This document shows positions 43,902 through 54,902 of a stretch of 64,000 nucleotides of DNA, piece after piece (the stretch's first letter is position 1; each line of letters starts with the position of its first letter). Source of the DNA: Xylona heveae TC161 (lineage: Eukaryota; Ascomycota; Xylonomycetes; Xylonales; Xylonaceae); contig NW_017264193.1 in NCBI RefSeq assembly GCF_001619985.1, positions 2,175,726 to 2,239,725 on the forward strand, read 5' to 3'. The notes beneath the pieces are model-generated. The model was not told where the DNA came from. It was given only the letters and a program-made list of their open reading frames with translations, and ran no database searches. The translations under genes and the position numbers were made by a program.

Positions 43902-46517
43902 ATGAGAAGAAACCATGAGACTTGCCATCATAAGGCTAATCCTGGCCAGGCCACTCAGACTGTGCTCGGAAGCTCGGCCGAAAGCTTAGGACAAACTTGC
44001 GACTTTCAGTTTCCAATAATACATATTAACGAGGCTTTAGCAAGCCATTTTTCCAACGTCAAAATGATTGATACGTCTGATAATACATCCGATGACGCTC
44101 TTAGTTCACTGGGCGATAGCGCATTCGAGGTACTCGGGGACTCTGCCATGCTTCCCTCGGAGGACGAGGAGCACGATGACACTACTGATTCTCTGCCATC
44201 ATCTGATGCTCATGAATATGCCGAAGACGAAGAAGATGAAGTTGGTGATGATAATATTCCAGACAGAGGGACCGCGACTGTGGACACTGCCGGGGAGCGA
44301 ATGGAACCCGACATGCTCCTCAGCGATCATCAGTGGCTTCCTAGTGTGAGCAGCACTTCCACAGCATTTGACCAAGACAGCGGGACCAGCAGTGCGGCAA
44401 CGATTAGACCTCCGCTTGAGCAGTCCCATCGGCGCGAACTTTCTGTGGAGACATATTGCATCTCGGATAAGGACACTGAGGTTACGCGTACCATTCGCGA
44501 CTTCAGCGAGTCAGAGACGTCTGAAATTCTCCAGTGCTTACACGTAAAGAATCCGCCTTCAAAAATTACTGCTGCAGTGCACCAGACACTTGCGAATCAA
44601 AGATTATCAGTTGAAAGGCCTTTTAGACTTCTCTATACAGGTAAATCTTGGGCAAAGGAGGAAATAGTCGCCAAAATCGGGGCCGCCTTAGCGGTTCCTA
44701 TGCATGGAAACTTGAACTTTACATCTCAAGGTAAATCGTCGCGTTTTAACATCATTCCAGTGTCATCCTTCACTGTCGATGGTTATGCTACGCCTGAAGT
44801 CGAGCTCATCGATTCTTTTGGGCTCGAGCTCGTTGTCGACGAATGCACGTCTGCTGAACCTATCAGAGACTTCTCCCGGTCTGACGCAATAAATTTAACT
44901 GTCAACGATCATGTTTCTTGCCAATCGAAATGGCTTCGGTCTGGCTACCATCTACAGTCCTCATCAAACTGGGAACTCCCCGATATAGCTCTATTCTTCT
45001 GCTCAGACGATGATGATACTGAAACTCGCCTCCTCCGCCACCATGCCCTGAATGTCATGGAAAGACACGCTGTTCCATCTGTAGTAATTTCCAATACGCC
45101 CTGGTACAGACGGCCAACCATGAATTTTACGTTGAATGAGAGGAGCATACATATATGCCTGGAAGCTTGCAGTTTGGATGGATTAAGAAAGAATGTTCTT
45201 AAGAGGCTACCAGTCGACCTGTTTACCTTTTTGAACATAGACGCCGACCAAATGAATCAAAATCTCGCTTGTCTCACGGGACTTTTTCCAGGCGGACATC
45301 GAAACAAATCTGCAGAAAAAAATGGCACATCTTCGATTCCTCCTAGCACAGCGTCTGTCAAAGATGAACATAAGAATACCCGCTATGTTGCGACATTGAC
45401 TTCATTTGCAGGGCGACATCTCTCAATCTGCTTAACAATTGCAGGCATCCTATGCCTCTGTGCATTCATGGTATCATCTTTTCCCGGGAAAAATTATCAA
45501 ATTACTCTCTCGCGCAGGTCGGAGCAAGGTGTTCATGTTGCTCTCCCTGCGACTTCTTTTACCCCGAGTGAGTCGCGAGCAACGACGTCTAGTTTCACGG
45601 CAAATCATCTCAGTCGTGACGCGGGACCGTCTACCAAATCTATCGCAGTTCCGAATGGAATTGCTACTGCTGTATCTTCAATCTCTTCAGCCGAGCATTT
45701 CTCGAAAACTTTGGCTTCGTATTTTAACCCGTCCGACCAGTTCAAGATTCACGTTATCGGGGATTCTCATGTTCTTCTAAAGCCTCCGCAATATTTTGCA
45801 TCACTAAAAAGTCCACCGAGGCTTTTTGTCCAGGTCAACCGCAGTGATGATATCATCAATGCGCATTGCTCCAAACTGTTTGATGGTGTCTACGCATTGG
45901 ATCTAGAACAGGAGGAAGCTTACGGGCTGCTAAATATTTCTCTTTGGACAGAATCTAAGCCGTACCTGGAGCAGATGTTTGAGGTTGACTTTGGTTCGCC
46001 GAGAGGAAGACTGGCTCGCTGGAAGGGCGCAGCAAGGAACGCAACGCAACAGCTACGGACCAGCTTGATCAGAGCCCAGTCGGATGTTCACGCACATCTT
46101 ATCAAGCTACCGACAAGTTTGCGGAATAAACTTGATCAGGTTGCAATGAATGCAAGGCAGATGCAGCGCCGCACAGAAAGCATCAGTAACGGAAATTTCC
46201 CGCAGGCTTTCACGCGGGCGTTACCTAGTTCCGAGAGAATCAAAGGCGACTTTGATAAGCTCATGAATCGGTTCTCTGATTTCTCCGAAAGCCTCATGTC
46301 CAGGAGCGAATCAGCGACGAAAAGGATGCGTCGTTCCTGGGCGGCATATTCCCGAAACATGGCCCAGAAAGCTAGTGCAATCTTTGACTCTATGGATGCT
46401 CAAGGTGTTACGAATTCGCTCTTGAATTTGCCCCGCTCGCGTCTTTTGCAAAAGGCCCACGAGCGGGCGGTCAGAGTTTGGAGAGAGAAGAAGTCGCTGC
46501 GCAAGAGCGCCGCTTAA
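43902..46517 (+). CDS. Unrecognised 871-residue single-pass membrane protein
   Basis: One uninterrupted frame from the ATG at 43902 (MRRNHETCHHKAN). I do not recognise the family. Residues 50-170 are acidic and Ser/Asp rich (SSLGDSAFEVLGDSAMLPSE, YAEDEEDEVGDDN). Residues 205-430 look folded, with alternating strand-helix segments: RPFRLLYTGKSWAKEEIVAK, IGAALAVPMHGNL, FNIIPVSSFTVDG, PDIALFFCSDDDDTE and NVMERHAVPSVVISNTPWYR. This could be a Rossmann-like fold but has no catalytic signature. A single membrane helix, SICLTIAGILCLCAFMVSS, lies at about 507-527. The C-terminal part starts with a beta-rich segment (PPRLFVQVNRSDD, LFDGVYALDLEQEEAY) followed by long amphipathic, basic helices to the end. 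There is no N-terminal signal peptide. Codon use looks like the neighbours'. An ER or nuclear-envelope tail-in topology is a guess. Confidence 0.7.
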   Translation: MRRNHETCHHKANPGQATQTVLGSSAESLGQTCDFQFPIIHINEALASHFSNVKMIDTSDNTSDDALSSLGDSAFEVLGDSAMLPSEDEEHDDTTDSLPSSDAHEYAEDEEDEVGDDNIPDRGTATVDTAGERMEPDMLLSDHQWLPSVSSTSTAFDQDSGTSSAATIRPPLEQSHRRELSVETYCISDKDTEVTRTIRDFSESETSEILQCLHVKNPPSKITAAVHQTLANQRLSVERPFRLLYTGKSWAKEEIVAKIGAALAVPMHGNLNFTSQGKSSRFNIIPVSSFTVDGYATPEVELIDSFGLELVVDECTSAEPIRDFSRSDAINLTVNDHVSCQSKWLRSGYHLQSSSNWELPDIALFFCSDDDDTETRLLRHHALNVMERHAVPSVVISNTPWYRRPTMNFTLNERSIHICLEACSLDGLRKNVLKRLPVDLFTFLNIDADQMNQNLACLTGLFPGGHRNKSAEKNGTSSIPPSTASVKDEHKNTRYVATLTSFAGRHLSICLTIAGILCLCAFMVSSFPGKNYQITLSRRSEQGVHVALPATSFTPSESRATTSSFTANHLSRDAGPSTKSIAVPNGIATAVSSISSAEHFSKTLASYFNPSDQFKIHVIGDSHVLLKPPQYFASLKSPPRLFVQVNRSDDIINAHCSKLFDGVYALDLEQEEAYGLLNISLWTESKPYLEQMFEVDFGSPRGRLARWKGAARNATQQLRTSLIRAQSDVHAHLIKLPTSLRNKLDQVAMNARQMQRRTESISNGNFPQAFTRALPSSERIKGDFDKLMNRFSDFSESLMSRSESATKRMRRSWAAYSRNMAQKASAIFDSMDAQGVTNSLLNLPRSRLLQKAHERAVRVWREKKSLRKSAA

Positions 46518-47243
46518 GCTGCCAGTGAAGATGCCAACAGAACGCAGGTTAAAATATACCCTGTCCGGATTTACCGACTATAATTACTTTGACAAAGCTT
46601 TCGTTGGCTCTCATACACCTCACCACTCTTTCGTTTTATATGGGCGTCTGGAAGGAGATTTTACCCGGGATTTTGTCAGTCACCAACATATCATGTTAAA
46701 TCTTCACATCTCATCCCTTTTACATTATATCAGTAGTGGGAATACCGGTATTGCAAAGATGTGTTATCTCAGTAGCTCTTATTATTGAAATATTTATTCT
46801 TTTGTCCAAACAATTCATGACGACATTGCCATGACGAAATGGCACTATTGCGATCTGCGGGTGCCTCGCTCTGGAAATTTGAAATGTATCTGATCCAGTA
46901 ATCAATGATACGATAAAGGCTAAAAGAGTATCGATCTTGTTGACCCGAATATTTACCTCGGACTCTTAGAGATGATTTAGTCAATTTTGCTCCTGAAAAG
47001 AAAGCAAAAGCAACTGCTTTTGATGGATGTTTTCCGTTGACAGGTGCCAAGTACTTGACGAGGCAACAAGTATGGCGAGTTACTTCACCAGCCCCGCCGC
47101 GTGAAGAGTTGAGTAAACGACGCTAAGTCTCGCCAAGTGTTACAACCCACCATTTTCTACAACAACAGTGCGTACATCCCACCTCAGACATTGCTTGTGA
47201 TTCAGTCTCCAGTCGAATTTTGAGGGACCAAAAATCAACCGTC
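46518..47243. other. Intergenic region upstream of RanBP1
   Basis: About 730 A+T-rich bases. Short open frames (for example 46525-46788) have no recognisable content. The YRB1 promoter lies in the right part. Confidence 0.5.
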
Positions 47244-48223
47244 ATGTCTAGCAACACCGATACCAAGCTCAACCCGGCAGAGGAGCAAGCTGCGGCTGCT
47301 GAGCCCAGACTCGTAAAGACCGAGACTGAGCTCGCCACAAACCCTATCGGCGATGAGAAGACTGAGAAGCCCAAGGAGGCTGAGGCTGAGAAGAGTAGCT
47401 ACACTGAAATCGCCTCCAACGCAGCTTCCTCCGCCACTTCTGCGGTAAAGGACAATGTGTTCTCCATGTTTGGTGGAGGCGCGAAGAAGGAGAAGAAGGA
47501 GGAGCCCGAGGACGACGCTGATGAGCCATCTGGATCCTCGAAGAAGAAGGATGCTGATAATGAGGTGGGTAAATTTACATAGGTTTAAACATTCGTAAAG
47601 CAATAACGACTTTGCTGACTTTTGAATCTTCCAGGATGAGGCTCCTGACTCTCCGGAAGTCGAGTTCCAACCTGTCGTCCACCTCACCGAGAAAGTTGAG
47701 ACCAAGACCAACGAGGAGCTTGAGGAGCAGACTTTCAAGATGCGTGCCAAGCTTTTCCGATTTGACCGCGAGTCTCGCGAATGGAAGGAGCGTGGAACTG
47801 GTGACGTCAGACTCTTGAAGCACAAGGAGAACGGCAAGACTCGTTTGGTCATGAGACGTGACAAGACCTTGAAGGTCTGCGCCAACCACTACGGTATGAC
47901 AGATGCTGCTGAGCTATAGTGAATTGAATAAAAGGCAAGCTAACCGGTACTCCAGTCGTCCCTGCCATGAAGCTCTCTCCTAATGTTGGAAGTGACCGGA
48001 GTTGGGTGTGGAACGCTACTGCGGATGTCAGCGAGGGTGAGCCTGAGGCACAGACCCTTGCTATCCGTTTCGCCAACAGCGAGAGTATGTCTTTTCTCTT
48101 GTCTTTCCATTTTCATCACTTTGCCGATACTAAACATCTTCCACAGATGCGAACTCTTTCAAGGAAGCGTTCATTAAGGCCCAGCAAGAGAACGAGGCCC
48201 TCTTCGGTAATTCCGACGAGTAA
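47244..48223 (+). CDS. YRB1: Ran-specific GTPase-activating co-factor RanBP1 / Yrb1
   Basis: Exons 47244-47564, 47635-47893, 47956-48084 and 48147-48223 give 261 residues. RanBP1 binds Ran-GTP and, with RanGAP, releases it from export complexes at the cytosolic face of nuclear pores. The Ran-binding domain fills about 115-250: [90 protein letters not shown] and [20 protein letters not shown]. The end ALFGNSDE lacks an obvious export signal. The N-terminal 110 residues are charged, Ala/Glu/Lys rich, with an internal [15 protein letters not shown]; this extension is common in moulds. All junctions restore family sequence. Confidence 0.96.
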
Positions 48224-48905
48224 GCTCAGGTTGCTATTTCCCCTTTTCGCAATATTTAGCATTGCTATAGCTGTTGGTTGATGGTCTGGCAATTTATTCC
48301 TTGTCCACTGCTACCTCATTCCATCATATGAAAGCATGCGCAAACAAGTCTCAACTATTCCCCCTTTCCAATAGCTACTTTACCTAAAGGTGGCGTCTCC
48401 ATATTCCCTTTCAAATCTTGCCCTCTGTTCAGCTGTGGTCATAAGAGAGTCAGCATGATTCTGATGACCTCATACGAATTTGATCACGAATTAATGAGAA
48501 AAAAGATAGTTTGGCAGTGAGGATTGAATGATTTAATTAGAATTCATAGACGTGTTGCAACCTCAATGTATTGTGTAGAGAGGGATAATTTCCAACTATG
48601 TTGCCATGACTAGATGGATTTATACTGTTTCAGTGTCAAGAATAGCGGCCTCTGAAAAGAATCAATAGGGACGTTGTTCATTCTTAACATGTTCACCGCA
48701 AAGAGGACGGCTAAAATGACGACATGAATAAGGTACGGTACAAGCATTTTAAGCCGACGCTAACCCAGAGCCCCGCCAACCAGATTCGCGTTTCCATCCT
48801 AACGCGAAGCGCCTCGAACTCTAAGGTCGCTTCATTACCAGACCTCAACTGCGCAGCTCTTTCCATATATTGAATTCATCGTATCAGCGTACCCACGAAA
48901 CAAAC
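48224..48905. other. Intergenic region between YRB1 and YAF9
   Basis: About 680 bases, A+T rich on the left. No supported gene. It contains the YAF9 promoter and short 5' leader. Confidence 0.5.
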
Positions 48906-50085
48906 ATGCCTGACGTAAGTTGACACAGGCAAATTGATTCATACGATAATATTTACTGAGCTTGGATATCCTGCAGGTCAAACGAACCGTCAAGCTCATT
49001 ACTGAGCAGCATACAATGTGAGTGTCCTTTGCGACGGACATGCGCGTCACCCTCTCTGAAAGCATGTTTGCCGGCGGATTTGGAGCATCTATACTTGTCG
49101 TGTGCCTCGTTACGAATGAGATTAATGACTTTATGGTAACAGAGATAAGCCCTCGGAAATGGAGGGCTTCCCCATGCGCCAATGGAGTATCCAGATCTTC
49201 CTCCTCAACGAGCATGGCGAGGAGATACCTGCCAATCTCTTTGAAAAGGCCACATACAATCTGCATCCGTCGTTCGGAAAGCGCGCCACTCAAAGTTCGT
49301 TTCCCAATGTTGCTCGCGTAGAGATCTCCTGCGTGCGAGAATTCCTGGTGCGGCGGTCCGCTAATGTCTTCCGATGAAACAGCATTTAAGATCCCGCCAT
49401 TTACCATCACAGAGGAGGGATGGGGTGAATTCGATTTGGGAATCAACCTTACAGTTGCGGAACGCGGAGGAGAATATCCCATCACTCATGACCTTAACTT
49501 CCAAAGCGAGCGATATGAGTCTAAACATGTCATCGTAAGTGGAGGAGAGCAATCCAAGAACAGCTTGACGTTGAAGCTAAATGATTGTCGTTTGTTTTAC
49601 ATCTTAGACCTTCAAGAACCCGAAGCCAAACCTGCTTGCTCTCCTGAAAGAGTCAGGGCCAGTACCAGGAGACGAGAACGGATTCAAGCCAAAAAGAAGC
49701 GCTAAGCATGACGAGGACACGACTAAGAAGAAGAGGAAGTCGGAGAAAAGCGTAAAATCTCATTTTCATGGCCAAGGCACGAGAAATCAAGGGTAGCTGA
49801 CTTTGTACAACTTAGATCGATATGGAGAAGCTTGCAGAGGGCCTGCAGAAGCTCGGAGAAGACGACCTGCTGCAGGTCGTTCAAATGGTCCACGACAACA
49901 AGACCGCCGATACTTACACAAAGAATGATATCGAACGTACGTTGAATTTTTGGATATTTTGAAGCGTGCGAAATAGGCACTGACATTTTTATGAAGAGGG
50001 TGAATTCCATGTCGACTTATATACCCTGCCAGACAGCCTCATCAAGATGCTCTGGGATTTCACCGTCCAGAGGGTCGATGTGTAA
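48906..50085 (+). CDS. YAF9: YEATS-domain protein YAF9 (SWR1/NuA4 subunit)
   Basis: Exons 48906-48914, 48977-49017, 49143-49294, 49383-49534, 49608-49751, 49816-49936 and 49997-50085 give 235 residues. Yaf9 is shared by the SWR1 H2A.Z-exchange and NuA4 acetyltransferase complexes and reads acylated histone H3 through its YEATS domain. Family sequence: MPDVKRTVKLITEQHTIDKP, EGFPMRQWSIQIFLLNEHGE, EIPANLFEKATYNLHPSF, FTITEEGWGEFDLGINLTVA, HDLNFQSERYESKHVITFKN. The C-terminal coiled coil is DMEKLAEGLQKLGEDDLLQV, followed by VDLYTLPDSLIKMLWDF. The first coding exon holds three codons, and one donor is the weak GTTCGT. The loop after NLHPSF (GKRATQ) is where family members usually have a few more residues before FKxPPF, so that junction deserves a check. 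The gene converges with the deaminase. Confidence 0.94.
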
Positions 50086-50731
50086 TGGGCACATCGCATA
50101 TTTAACGTATTGGGATTCTGATGCGCTCATTCAACACTGGGGAGAAAAGTTCCGGAGAAGCTCACTATTCATTTACACTTGGCCTTGACGGATCTCGTAC
50201 CACATGGAGGGAATTGCTCGCCCTCTTTATTCTGGCGTTTTTCTCTTTCCTTAAACATCTTGATGGTTGTCTTAACGGCGCAAGAAACATTTATCGTTGG
50301 TTTCATGGACCTTTTTTTTTACCTTTGTTCTCCATGTCTCTCCTACACGTCAGCATTCCAGATTCACGCCGCCCGTGGGCCGTTACTTCTCTCAACCACA
50401 TTCAAATGAATCTCCTTGGCTAGGTATGTACTGAAGTGGGAGTGTGCCGGGCGGGCCGCAACTCACTACTTTCTTAGTTGGGCGTTGGGGGGAAAAGTCA
50501 AAATACCATAGCTGGATGTTAGGTAATTTAAATCTGATGTCTTGGAACGGTTGATGAATTTTATTCTTTATTTGAGGTTTTTGAGTGCCCCGTAGAATAT
50601 ACTGCCCTACCGGCCGGTGCTAAGCCAAGTCTATCGCGCTCCTTTCGCCCATGAGAGGCAAAGGTCCCAAAGCAAGCTTGTCTACGGCTACCATGTGCCA
50701 ATGGCGACTTACATGAACCATTCTATCCAAA
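50086..50731. other. Convergent 3' intergenic region, YAF9 / deaminase
   Basis: About 650 bases between stop codons. Open frames at 50121-50423 are short, T rich and hydrophobic by composition; no gene supported. Confidence 0.5.
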
Positions 50732-52389
50732 TCAAGAGAATTGCTTGTACAAGCTCCGCAGCCGGTCTTTTTCTTCGTCTCCTCCGAAAATAACCTCGAC
50801 AGCGCCCTTGCACAATTGCACTATCTCCGCGAACGAGAGGTTGAAATGCGACGCAGCGAGAAAGTACTCATTTGAGAGCGGGCTGCAGAAAACGCCGACG
50901 TCGTCTGTCTGTTTCAAAAAATAATATCCCTGTTAGCACTTGTCTTCTGTTGTGTGTTGCATGATTTGCAGGTAAGGTAGCAAAAATACAAGGTATGAAG
51001 CCTGACGAGAGCTCTTTAGCTCTCCAACTAGAGAGTTCTCAAGGCGGTCTGAAACGGAATTATGGCAAGCAAAGACCATGAAAGAGAGCGGCCAAATATA
51101 AATAATAGGAAGAATAAGGGGAAAAAAGAGAGAGAAAAAAAAGGGAAGAATACTAACGCTTAACGCAATCGGACAACCCTTGTTTTTCCAATAACCAAAA
51201 TGATGGTTCTCTACTCCGCCTGTAATCATTTTCGCATGGACATTACACGACAGGCACAGCTCGAGGCCGAGCTTGCGAACGGCAATCTCCTCGCGATATC
51301 CCTCTGGTAGGTGGATGACATGCCCGATACGATGTGGGTCAAACGACAAGAGCGTTTGGAGCTCCTTCTCGGTGACGGACTCGGATTCTGCAAAGTGCAG
51401 TGTGATTCCCAGATCGTAGTCGTCGGCTTTTTCAAATGCTGGACCAAAAATGGCGACGTCTCCCTTTGACGGGTCCCCGCAGAGATCGACTCCCACGACG
51501 CCGCGGTGTTGATATCGGAGGGCGAGGTCGACGACTTCCATCGCTTCGGCGGCAGTGTTGCGTCGGTCTATGGAGAGGATGAGGTATGTTTTCATGGGAG
51601 AGCTTTTGAAGGGAGATTCATTTGACTGCTTCGAGGAGGCTTGCTCCTGGTTGAACGCGTCAATGGTGCTCAAGACCAGCTGAACGTAAGATTCCTTGGA
51701 GATGCCGTGTTCTGGGCTGGTTCTGGGTGTGGTCCGAAGCTCGAGGTAGACGACGCCATCGTCACGAAAGTCTTCGAGGACGCGCCGGGTTGAGTACTCG
51801 ATGCTGGATGCATCGAAGCATAGATGGTATATGTAATTGGAAAAGAGGGGAAAGAAGCTGTGATAGATATTGTTATACACGTGAAATTGGTTGAAAAGGG
51901 GTCGTTGGAACCGTCATTGAGCAGCAATATTAAGATGAGAATGGGGAATAAGAAATAATACAACGAAAAATATTCCAATATGCAAAGTTTCACGGTAATT
52001 AGGCACTGAATGGATAAAGTGCAGAAGGAAAAAGCAGAGCAATGATTGCGCACGTCTTAAGATCATAGTCTACTTTGCCAGGTGGAATTGCCAGAAGAGG
52101 GTCTTCCAGATTTGATGGTAGCTTGCCCTCTTCTCGTTTGCGCAGCCATATCTCATGCAAGCATTGACGACTAATGCTCCCGGAGAGATGAGCGTGCAGC
52201 TGTCATGTTCACATTTCCTTTGTCAGCTTTAGGTTTGAGCTTCTGCGTGAACAAGACCAAGTGAGACCCTGCCAATGGGAGGATGATTTATTCAAATGCA
52301 TATGCTGGGATTGCAGTGACTTCTACCTCAATCTTGGGGAGGTCTCTGAGGAGAGATAACGTGACCGGTTTGTCACTCGGAACCGCCAT
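50732..52389 (-). CDS. Adenosine deaminase-like protein (ADAL / N6-methyl-AMP deaminase type)
   Basis: Exons (leftward) 52389-52327, 52199-52054, 51857-51158 and 50908-50732 give 361 residues. ADAL enzymes hydrolyse N6-methyl-AMP (and similar modified adenylates) to IMP, clearing products of modified RNA breakdown. Zinc and catalytic residues are all present: LHAHLSGS (HxH), GVVGVDLCGDPSKGD, LHFAES with the zinc His, DPHRIGHV (catalytic His), and ALSTDDVGVF with the zinc/catalytic Asp pair. Also typical are FFPLFSNYIYHLCF, DDGVVYLELRTTPRTSPEHG and LCLSCNVHAK. The length fits ADAL rather than the larger secreted or AMP deaminases. No signal peptide. Intron 2 (196 nt) and intron 3 (249 nt) are longer than average for this window. 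Substrate is inferred from family. Confidence 0.9.
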
Positions 52390-54902
52390 GGCTACAACGA
52401 CAAGGGTTCAAGATCGAATACGAAAAGTAAGAGGGGGAGAAGAGGGAAATTGAGAGATTTCAGATAATAGACAGTTGTCATAGAAAAGAGATTATTGCGC
52501 GGAAAGCAAGTTTGGTAAGACAAGGTTGACGATCTGAGGTTGGACGTCCTTTGTCATCGGGTCCCCAGTCATTCGTTGTGCTCTCGGAACCACAGCACGC
52601 GCGCATGTACTCCGTAAAATGACTGCAGACAGAAAAGAAGGCCTCTTGTCTCAGATGAAGGGCCGAATATATGGGCCGCACGCACGACAATGCATGCTCT
52701 CACAATGTCTCATCGGGCTGGCTCTTTGCCTTCCACGCATGGCCATCTTTCCCAGCAATGCCCCTGGCGGCATAAGCTGGAGAAGGGCATCGTGATCCAG
52801 ACCCTTGGCGCAAACCACACTTTCGGTATACGTACAGTGTACAGAGTATCTCCATCCTTAGGTACGGCTAACCAAGCAAAGGACCACTCCAGAGTACGAT
52901 CGCCATCAATACAGGAGTCAAGGCGATAGAGTAACGTTAGTACTGTAGTTACCTTCTCTGTCTTCTTATACTTTGTATTCTGGCTCCTTCTTGGTTGAGA
53001 ACTTGGCTAATTACAGTACAGTCCAAGAGCCGGAGCCGATATAGAAGCGAAAGAAAAAGAGCGACCGGGCGAGGGTTCGGCTCCCTTGATCTCAAATCCG
53101 ACCAAAGAGAAGAGAGAAGGAGAGAAAGTTGCTTTGGGGGGCGTTACAGCTTTAGTGGGAAAAGGGTTCGGCGCGAGTTCCGACCCTTCTTAGACCCCCA
53201 TCGCCCCATCGCTTGTCACTTTGGGGCCACCGCTCACGGCCTTTTTTAGTGCCAGACACTCTCAGGGTAGTTCCGAACTGTAGTACTGTAGGATAATTAC
53301 AGTACAGCAACACACTGAGAGTTTAACTACCCGACAGTACAAGCAAGAGACTCTTCAGTTACAACACACACCTGTGTCTCTGGCAGCATAGATATTGGTA
53401 CCCGGCTGACATGCCACTTGCACGTAACAAGCAGCAGCACCGTCGCATGCATTGATACACATCTGCCAGGGTCTGCATTCACTTGTGCTTGGTTGAAGCT
53501 GAAAGAGCAAGAAAAAAAAAAGAAAGGAAAAGGTAACTCACTCATAAAAGGAGGCTCGAGGGTCAGGTTCAGGGATCTGAGAGGCTTTTCTCTGTTAGGC
53601 TTTCCCCTCTATTCTTGCAGTGGCCATTCAGAACCATTGGACAATTCCCAGGACCGGGTCTATCTTTTCTCCCGCTTGAAAGCCCCAAGTCCCACCCGCT
53701 CGTTTAGCCGGAAATTGCACGGCTGCCATCCCCAAAACGAACAGCCATCCTTGCCAGAGCCAAGCTTCCAAGTCCATGGGCCTGTCTTCGGCTTTTGCGC
53801 CCAGCAAGAAAAAAATGACCACGCTCTCTCTCTATGCACACATCCCTACCCCTTTCTGGGCTTTCATCATGAGGCATTCAGACTGATGTACAGGGTAGAT
53901 TGCTTTGAATCTGGAATTCAAGAGATGTGCACCAGTCTTTGTCTATCAATGTAATGGTGATCTAGTATGGAAATACCTTGAGGCATGAAGCTGCCCATGA
54001 ACCTTTACTGTAGGGGAGTGGCGTCTTGAGCTGGTGTATTTAAACCTCGAGTAATTTAAAATAGAAAGCGCAGTGTGTAGAGTGCACCACTCTGTGAAGT
54101 ATTCGTTTCAAGAAAAGAGTCCAAAATTTGAGAAAGAACAAAAATCATTCGATTATTGTCCCCATCATCATTATTGTTATCATCATCATCATCGCTGATC
54201 CAGGGTCACCCTTCCTTCGGGGCTGGAGGTTTTCGACAGCGACACACCTACAGGCTGCACAGTACCACAGTATACCCACGCACCTCCGCCCAGCTCGGCC
54301 TTATTCTCACCCCGTCATTATTTCGCTGTTTTAAACGCTACTTTGGTAGAACTCTTTAATTAAGCGGCGGTGACTTGCACTCCCGCTATCCCGGACTATC
54401 TCTTACTTACCTACACGACTATTGCAGTGGTAATACAACACTCTCCACTTCTTCATAATCCAACCCGCTTCCTCTCCCGCTTAGACGCCAATCACCTCAC
54501 CCATCCTGCTCGAAAAAACCACATACACCACCTGCCCCCCCCAAACCCGGTCAAGCTGTCTGCCGGTAATTAATCTGTCTGGTCTGCTGTTGCTCCCCTA
54601 AGCTCCGGAGCAAGTGCGAACGGCACGAAACCTTCTGGCCATCTCTGCGCGTTTCCTTTCCAGCGTCAGCGTTTCCTTTCTTCCCTTCCCTGCCCCATCT
54701 CCTTTCCTCCAACGGTCGCTGCTCTTCTTGATACCCGGACCGCGAGCAACTCTGCTCCGTTCTTCAGCCTTTCCTTTGCCCTTGCGACGATAACCTTTCC
54801 CCTAACGCTCGGGCCACCAATTATTCCCTCGCCTTCATTCTTTCCCGTCCTGGTCGACATTTTCATCCTCTACGCAGAGTCTCCAACATTCAATCCTTCA
54901 CA
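52390..54902. promoter_or_regulatory. Long divergent promoter region, deaminase (-) and Gbeta (+), 2.5 kb
   Basis: No supported gene. The right 500 bases are C+T rich and look like the 5' UTR and core promoter of the Gbeta gene. GTACTGTA or its complement TACAGTAC occurs at 52940-52947, 53012-53019, 53283-53290 and 53298-53305; the last two form an inverted repeat with a seven-base spacer. A CAT/ATT trinucleotide run is near 54163-54196. Open frames such as 53418-53954 show no family resemblance. Confidence 0.5.
53283..53305. promoter_or_regulatory. Inverted repeat GTACTGTA / TACAGTAC
   Basis: Eight-base perfect arms separated by GGATAAT. Two further single copies of the same 8-mer lie 270 and 340 bases to the left. 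It may be a site for a dimeric regulator of the Gbeta or deaminase gene. No known factor recognised. Confidence 0.4.

Noticed and set aside
53418-53954. 178-codon open frame in the long Gbeta upstream region
   Set aside because: Low-complexity and T/C-rich translation, no family resemblance; more likely promoter sequence.
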